From: Pisolithus tinctorius
Taxonomy: Eukaryota > Basidiomycota > Agaricomycetes > Boletales > Pisolithaceae
Assembly: GCA_024663395.1 (NCBI GenBank)
Contig: JANFAH010000046.1
Location: 62,001-126,000 of the forward strand
Direction: 5' to 3'
Length of the DNA: 64,000 bases
Part shown: positions 59,151 to 64,000 of the stretch, piece by piece
Numbering within the stretch: the first letter of the stretch is position 1
Layout of the letters: the number at the start of each line of letters is the position of its first letter
Program-made: the position numbers and the translations under genes
The notes under the pieces: model-generated
The model's input: only the letters and a program-made list of their open reading frames with translations
What the model was told of the DNA's origin: nothing
Database searches by the model: none

Positions 59151-59279
59151 ACCTCCCTCCAACATGTCGGCCTATCCACCATCAGGGTCTATAGGCCGAT
59201 GTCGGTTAGTCCCACTTTCAGGACCAAATGTGCATGTCGGATGACCCACTTTCTGGATTACATGTGACTGAAGGGTCTG

Positions 59280-59286
59280 CAATGAC
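59280..59286. repeat. Target-site duplication CAATGAC (outer flank of copy B)
   Basis: Pairs with CGATGAC (reverse complement of 26317-26323) at the outer end of copy A, 6 of 7 bases. The mismatch is CG against CA. Confidence 0.65.
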
Positions 59287-59289
59287 ATG

Positions 59290-59640
59290 TTTGTAAAGTT
59301 CAAGTTGTCACTTCCAACCACAATGATGCAGTAGTACCTCCCCTAATGATGACATGTTCACACTCTGATCCCGTTAGTGGTGTCTCGCTCGACCGTCTGT
59401 GCCTAGGTTTGGGTGAAGCACCAGAGCAACTTATGCTGAAAGGCTTCATCACGAATCAGTAGGTGAGACTTACAGCTATAGCCACATTTCACTCACCAAA
59501 ATGAGAACCACTAAGCAATGAACACCATTAAGCACTACGATCATTAGCCATGGATATACACAAAACACCAGAGTGGCCTACTAATCACCCTAAGGAAGAA
59601 AGCATCACAATTGAGGTTGTTTCGTACGAACAATGGTGTT
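59290..59640. other. Host stretch beside copy B, no supported gene
   Basis: No recognisable domain. It may contain the end of the FG-GAP gene remnant that follows on the minus strand. Confidence 0.3.
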
Positions 59641-61010
59641 GTGCTCCTGTCATCTGCGCCAGAATATCGAGCGTTCCCTGACGCCGCACCACCAACGCAG
59701 AAAAAAAAAAGCTACAATTCGACTCACATCTTCGTTCAGATCCGCAAATGCTACACCCCTAGCGCCCCTGACGGCCTCTGAACTTGTGGAGCAGTCCGAA
59801 ACTCCGTCTGCCACGCTAGTCCTGATCACAGCCAGGGAGACCCTTAGCACATGACTCTGATGCTAATAGTTTCGGCGTGTGTGAGCCATCAGTGGCTGCA
59901 ATGATCATGAGACCGGGAAAGCCGTCTGAATTGGTCCTCATAGGCGGATAGCAAACGGAATAGGAGGCAATGTGGAATCGACAATACTGATGTTGGTGAT
60001 GCGGATTCCAGGAGCGAGTGTATTGGAATCCGTGAAGATATGTCACATCGTTATCCGGACTGGTACTAAGGTCACAGAACTTGGGCCCTGCGCCGCAGGG
60101 TCCACAGGCAGTCTACATATTGGCCGGCCTGGTTTATTGGCAGTAGGCGAGATCGTGGAGAGACAGATGGGTAACTAGGCAAGTCGATCGAACCATCGTG
60201 GTCAAAAGAGACGGTGAGTGGACTACAACAGGATACCAACCTCTATGCAATTGCCAATGTCATCGAGCGAGATAACTTGGATTGCAGAAGAGAGCCATCC
60301 ACGCTATCAATATAACCCCTCCTCGCATACCAGAAAAATATCTGACATGCTAAACGGACCGCCGATTGACGACCTGGAATTCCCATATCTGCAAGACACC
60401 CTCTATACAATAACGTCAATACACAACATCTGTACTGCGGATGTGCGACCCACAATTCGAACAGGGGTGCCTCGCTGTGCAATGACTTGCATAGGATTTG
60501 AGGACCCTTGTCTGTCAGTTGGTATCTCTAATGAGTCGATCTTCATGTTGCCATCTATGTTCACAAGAATGGGCTGTGAGAGAATCAATGGTGGTGAGAG
60601 GCTGATACATTATTTTACAACGGATTCGAATTTCAGACGGACGCACCTAAGGTTCCGTCGTGATTACCCTTGTAAATCCCCGTGCTTAGAGTATCCCGCT
60701 ACGTGTCTTCACTCATGACCAAAATGTCTAGCTTCCCATCATGCGTGAAGTCGCCAGGGACAACGTTAGAAGTGCAGACCAGATGTTGGAGCGATGAAGT
60801 CTTCTGAGATACAAATTCATCTGTAAAGATCCTTAAAACTGACACCAGAGCTTCGAAGAACTGTGCATAACGTGATCCCAGAGGCGCCCGAAGAATGTCC
60901 ATATCGACGAGACGCACTTGCATTGAAAATGGAATACCGATACGGTCGACTGCAAAGGAGTCAGGCCCTCGAAGGAGGAGGTGCACAGCCACTGAAGAGG
61001 CTGTCACGTG
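59640..61010 (-). pseudogene. FG-GAP (TIP/ITFG1-like) gene remnant 2
   Basis: On the minus strand the conserved pieces occur in order but in changing frames: SNVVPGDFTHDGKLDILVMS (about 60785-60720), ILVNIDGNMKIDSLEI (about 60575-60530), SDGFPGLMIIAATDGSHTPK (about 59940-59880) with CAKGLPGC, and GVAFADLNEDV (about 59760). This is the FG-GAP repeat arrangement of fungal T-cell-immunomodulatory-protein homologues. Stops and frame changes beyond what short introns explain suggest a decayed gene. After undoing the inversion, remnant 1 lies on the far side of KDZ copy B. Confidence 0.6.
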
Positions 61011-61047
61011 TTCTTATTAGGGCCACTTACTCCATCCCCCATCCACG

Positions 61048-62174
61048 ATGTCCCGTCCACAGGATGACCGCAACCAGGAGGCGACCGTGTACCTGGTGGG
61101 CATCAATTCTTATTTTGGCGAGTAAGCAGCTTAATATTTCCAGGGAAATCTCGATGAACGGTGTACGGACGCTCTCGTCTGGGAGCTCATGCTGCAAGCT
61201 GGTCCTGTAGGCGAGTCCACATGCCATTCTCGACCGTATCTGGCTTTTCATCTTTTATTTTACAGTGAACGTCCACCTGCCCAAGGACCGTGTATCAATG
61301 ACCCACCAGGGTTACGGGTTCTGTGAATTCTCGACAGAGGAGGATGCAGAATATGCGTGCAAAATTATGAATCAAATCAAGCTTTGGGGTAAACCGATAC
61401 GTGTTAACAAGGTGAGCAACTTATGTTCAATCTGTATATTTTGCTGATGAATGATAATGTGTTTGCAGGCTTCGTCTGACAAAAAACAACTGGACGTCGG
61501 TGCCAATCTCTTTGTTGGAAACTTGGACGAGAACGTCGATGAAAGGCTCTTGTATGACACGTTTAGCGCGTTTGGATTGATGGCCACGACAGCCAAGGTA
61601 TGGTTTTCTGTTGACACAAACTGTCCATGACTACTTGACCCGATGCATTTCAGATTGCACGGGACCCGCAAACCGGACAATCGAAGGGCTACGGATTCGT
61701 CGCATATACAGATTTCGAATCGTCGGACGCTGCCATCGAAGCGATGAACGGTCAATTCCTGATGAACAAACGCATTACCGTTCAATACGCCTTTAAAAAA
61801 GATGGCAAAGGCGAGCGACACGGGACAGCCGCTGAACGTCTCCTTGCTGCCCAAGCACGTAAGAACAATGCGTTACCGGTTAGCGCGCGACCACCACCAG
61901 GCACCAATGGGCGCTTTTGGAGCTCGGCCGCCTGTACCAGGATTCCAAGGACCGTATCAGGGTCAGTTTGCGGGAGCATTAGCGCAGCCACCACCTCCGC
62001 CTGGGTTTACACCTCAATCCACACAAGCGATGGGCGTACCGATGGGGATGCTACCTCCACCCCCACCTCCGAACATGGGGATGTTCCCACCCTGGCGGGT
62101 TTGCTCCTCCCCCACCGCCTCCTGGATTTGTGCCCGGGCCTGGTATGCCGCAACCGCCCATGCAGTTCCAGTAG
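61048..62174 (+). CDS. SF3B4: SF3B4/Hsh49-like splicing factor, tail with frame breaks
   Basis: Exons 61048-61095, 61144-61210, 61266-61411, 61469-61597 and 61654-62174. Introns are 48, 55, 57 and 56 bp; the second must use a GC donor (GCGAGT) to keep frame. The product begins [20 protein letters not shown] and has two RNA-recognition motifs. RRM1 carries the ribonucleoprotein pair as VYLGNL and [11 protein letters not shown]2 has [15 protein letters not shown] and [28 protein letters not shown] and a Pro/Gly-rich tail follow. SF3B4 is a subunit of SF3b in the U2 snRNP that binds pre-mRNA near the branch site. The tail changes frame near 61905 and again near 62092 before the natural-looking end MQFQ and TAG at 62172-62174. 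These are more likely sequence errors than true breaks, because the conserved part is intact. Confidence 0.9.
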
Positions 62175-62830
62175 TTGTATTTAGTTTTCTATCGTACTGA
62201 AATGTATTGTTGACCTGCAGTCGGAGAACCTTCCCTGAGGCTTTGTAGATTGACATTCCCTTAACTGTTCATGAATTACCTCTGAACAAAGAGCCTTTGT
62301 CCTGATATCTACGATGATGAATTTACAACCCTAAGTAGTGCTGCACCCTACTTGACGGCATGTGTATTACTCAGGTTCCTACCCCGGCCGATCCCATTTA
62401 GGGACAGTCCCATCTGATCCCTGTACCATCGCTGTTGTCGCTGTCCCCCAACAAGATGGTCCTCCAACCTATTGCCGCAGTATACCAGTACATCCTCGCC
62501 CCTGTTCGCGCCTTTTGCATGGTTCGGGCTCAAGACCAGCACGCTCGATCTGCTCGCGACAGTCCGGCTATGTCTTGCGCTCAGGCAGATCAGGGAGAGG
62601 TTTGAGGCGCGAGTATCTTAAGACGCGCGTCTGGAAAGAAGCTGGAAGATACTATCGCTGCAGTAGAGAATAGGTCCTTTGTTAGAGACGCACTGACCAC
62701 CCTGGTGGTGGTGTACGGTGGCGAGGCAATGATATGTGAGTTCAACCGTTCGACTCTGTTTCGTCGGCCGATACATGTAGCTGAGCTGCTCTTCACTGGC
62801 AGGTCCATATATCTCTGTGTCCGGCGTCGT
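62175..62830. other. Region between SF3B4 and the membrane-protein gene
   Basis: Short open frames only. Probably contains 5' exons of the next gene (for example AVENRSFVRDALTTLVVVYG around 62660-62715) that I could not join with confidence. Confidence 0.35.
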
Positions 62831-62832
62831 TT

Positions 62833-63540
62833 ATGCTCTCCGGGGCGACGCCGCTTCTCTGCGTCGTCACACAAGCTCTGGTCGAAAGCATCCCGGCATT
62901 CATGATACCCATCCCCTCGTTCAACACAGAACTCCCGTTTTCGATCTTTGACGCATATAACCGTGCCTTCTTGCTCTGCAGCATCGTTCCGCCCGTTGTA
63001 TTGAGCAGCCCCGCAGCGGGGGCATCCGGATCACCATGGGCACTCGTTCTGTCTTCGCTCGTAAGTCTTCATCCGCTCGTGTAAAGTGACGGACCCAATA
63101 TAGATATAAACTTCTGTCGGATAGGTCCTAGCCAACGGTGGATTCTTCCTCGCCAACTTGTTCTCTCTCCTTCAGCCAACACCCCTGGCCGTGTCCACGC
63201 CCCCCGAGCTTCTGCCCTACGGCTGGACAGCCACTGATCTGTGGAGTGCACCGCTAGTCGCAGCACTTTACGCCACCCTCACGCATACACAGCCATTCTG
63301 GGCTGACGTGCATGCGGTGCTGGTGGGGTTGGTCGGGGGTGCGGTGGATGCTGAGGGTCTGGCAAAAGTCGAGCCATTGGATACGCGAAACGGCGAGAGC
63401 CGCATGTGCGTTGGTCCTAACGGGATTGTTTGTTACGCCGGACGGCGAGGACGTTTGGAGTTTCTTTCAAGAATGGTACTCTTTCTTTGTCCTGTACTAG
63501 GTGCTTCCTTGCTCACTAGCGTTCTGTTTCCTACGTGGTA
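62833..63540 (+). CDS. Unrecognised multi-pass membrane protein (partial model)
   Basis: Exon about 62833-63060 joins in frame to one starting at 63125 over a 64-bp GT-AG intron (CTC|GTAAGT...ATAG|GTCCTA). Hydrophobic segments are AFLLCSIVPPVVLSSPAAG, ANGGFLLANLFSLLQP, SAPLVAALYATLT and, after an apparent frame change near 63395, ACALVLTGLFVTPDGEDVWS. Upstream exons and the true start are not settled. I do not recognise the family; several membrane-spanning helices are likely. Confidence 0.5.
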
Positions 63541-64000
63541 GGATCACCGAAAAGATCAAGACCAATTAACGTTTGTTCCTTGTAGTCTTCTCTGGAGCTC
63601 AAGTTTTCCAAGTTACCATCATCAGAAACATAGATCTTTCTGTCGAAACGATTACCCTCCGACATCCGGATGTACGAGATTATTTCATGATTTCTTGTTT
63701 AGACACGTCTTCGCCTACGGAACGATACCAATGACCCTGTTGACGAAGGGTTTCATATCGATATTCAGAGCTCTGTTAACAGTAGCGCAGCGAGAGTTAC
63801 ATTTAAGATAAAGAAACCCGTCCATACAATGCAAATATATAGAAGGTTAGAAGAACATTCCATCAACAGCGATACAATGCCGTTAGCTATGTGAGAAAAT
63901 AACATGCAAAAGATCATCAAGCCATACAAAACGATCAGTAATCAAGAAATACAAGTCAGTGAAAAGAAGTCAAGGAAGTCATGAGAGCCGTAACGGGTGG
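63541..64000. other. Right edge, no supported gene
   Basis: AT-richer sequence with no frame of note, likely 3' flank of the membrane-protein gene. Confidence 0.35.

Larger units (their letters stand above)
43118..59279 (+). mobile_element. KDZ-class DNA transposon, copy B (16.2 kb)
   Basis: Inverted, nearly identical copy of 9503-26316. Termini are CACATGATTCAGTCAC at 43118 and GTGACTGAAGGGTCTG at 59279. The plus strand carries the promoter, TET/JBP dioxygenase, CxC/KDZ transposase and companion gene; the minus strand carries the H3-mimic gene. Its flanks are CATATTG (43111-43117) and CAATGAC (59280-59286), which do not match each other but match those of copy A when the spacer is flipped. 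The shorter length is mostly due to fewer units in the array at 43260-44400. Confidence 0.93.

Overview
The window looks like genomic DNA of a mushroom-type basidiomycete (Agaricomycetes). The evidence is short introns of about 45-75 bp, several of them GC-AG; a HET-domain gene family; a Ty3/gypsy chromovirus-type retrotransposon; KDZ-class DNA transposons; and a fungal SF3B4 splicing-factor gene. The species cannot be named from the sequence.

Layout. (1) 1-852: 5' part of a HET-domain gene on the minus strand and its upstream region. (2) 853-9502: 5' LTR and gag-pol of a Ty3/gypsy element, cut in frame by (3) 9503-26316, KDZ transposon copy A (16.8 kb). (4) 26317-42022: host spacer with an FG-GAP (TIP-like) gene remnant, a CpG-poor insertion, a senescence-domain gene, a dienelactone hydrolase gene, a complete HET-domain gene and a DnaJ-X-like gene. 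(5) 42023-43117: the missing 3' part of the retrotransposon, in opposite orientation. (6) 43118-59279: KDZ copy B (16.2 kb), nearly identical to A but inverted. (7) 59280-64000: a second FG-GAP gene remnant, SF3B4 and part of a membrane-protein gene.

The most remarkable system is the KDZ element. Each copy carries a CxC/KDZ transposase, a TET/JBP-type 2-oxoglutarate/Fe(II) dioxygenase (5-methylcytosine oxidase family), an HMG-like companion gene, and, divergently, a gene whose N-terminus copies the histone H3 tail position by position ahead of a PHD-like zinc finger. 45-bp repeat arrays built on a CpG palindrome lie inside both terminal inverted repeats, in mirror orientation. Outside its arrays the element is strikingly CpG-poor. 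Together this suggests a transposon that handles its own DNA methylation and chromatin state; this is inference from content, not demonstrated.

Target-site duplications match only when the spacer between A and B is flipped. A's left flank pairs with B's flank inside the retrotransposon (CAATATG on both). A's other flank pairs with B's far flank (6 of 7 bases). The retrotransposon's CACCA duplication is likewise restored by the flip. So either recombination between the two inverted copies inverted the 16.8-kb spacer, or the assembly collapsed or flipped there. The retrotransposon shows CpG-type decay: four in-frame TGA codons and three LTR differences, all of the latter CpG to TpG.
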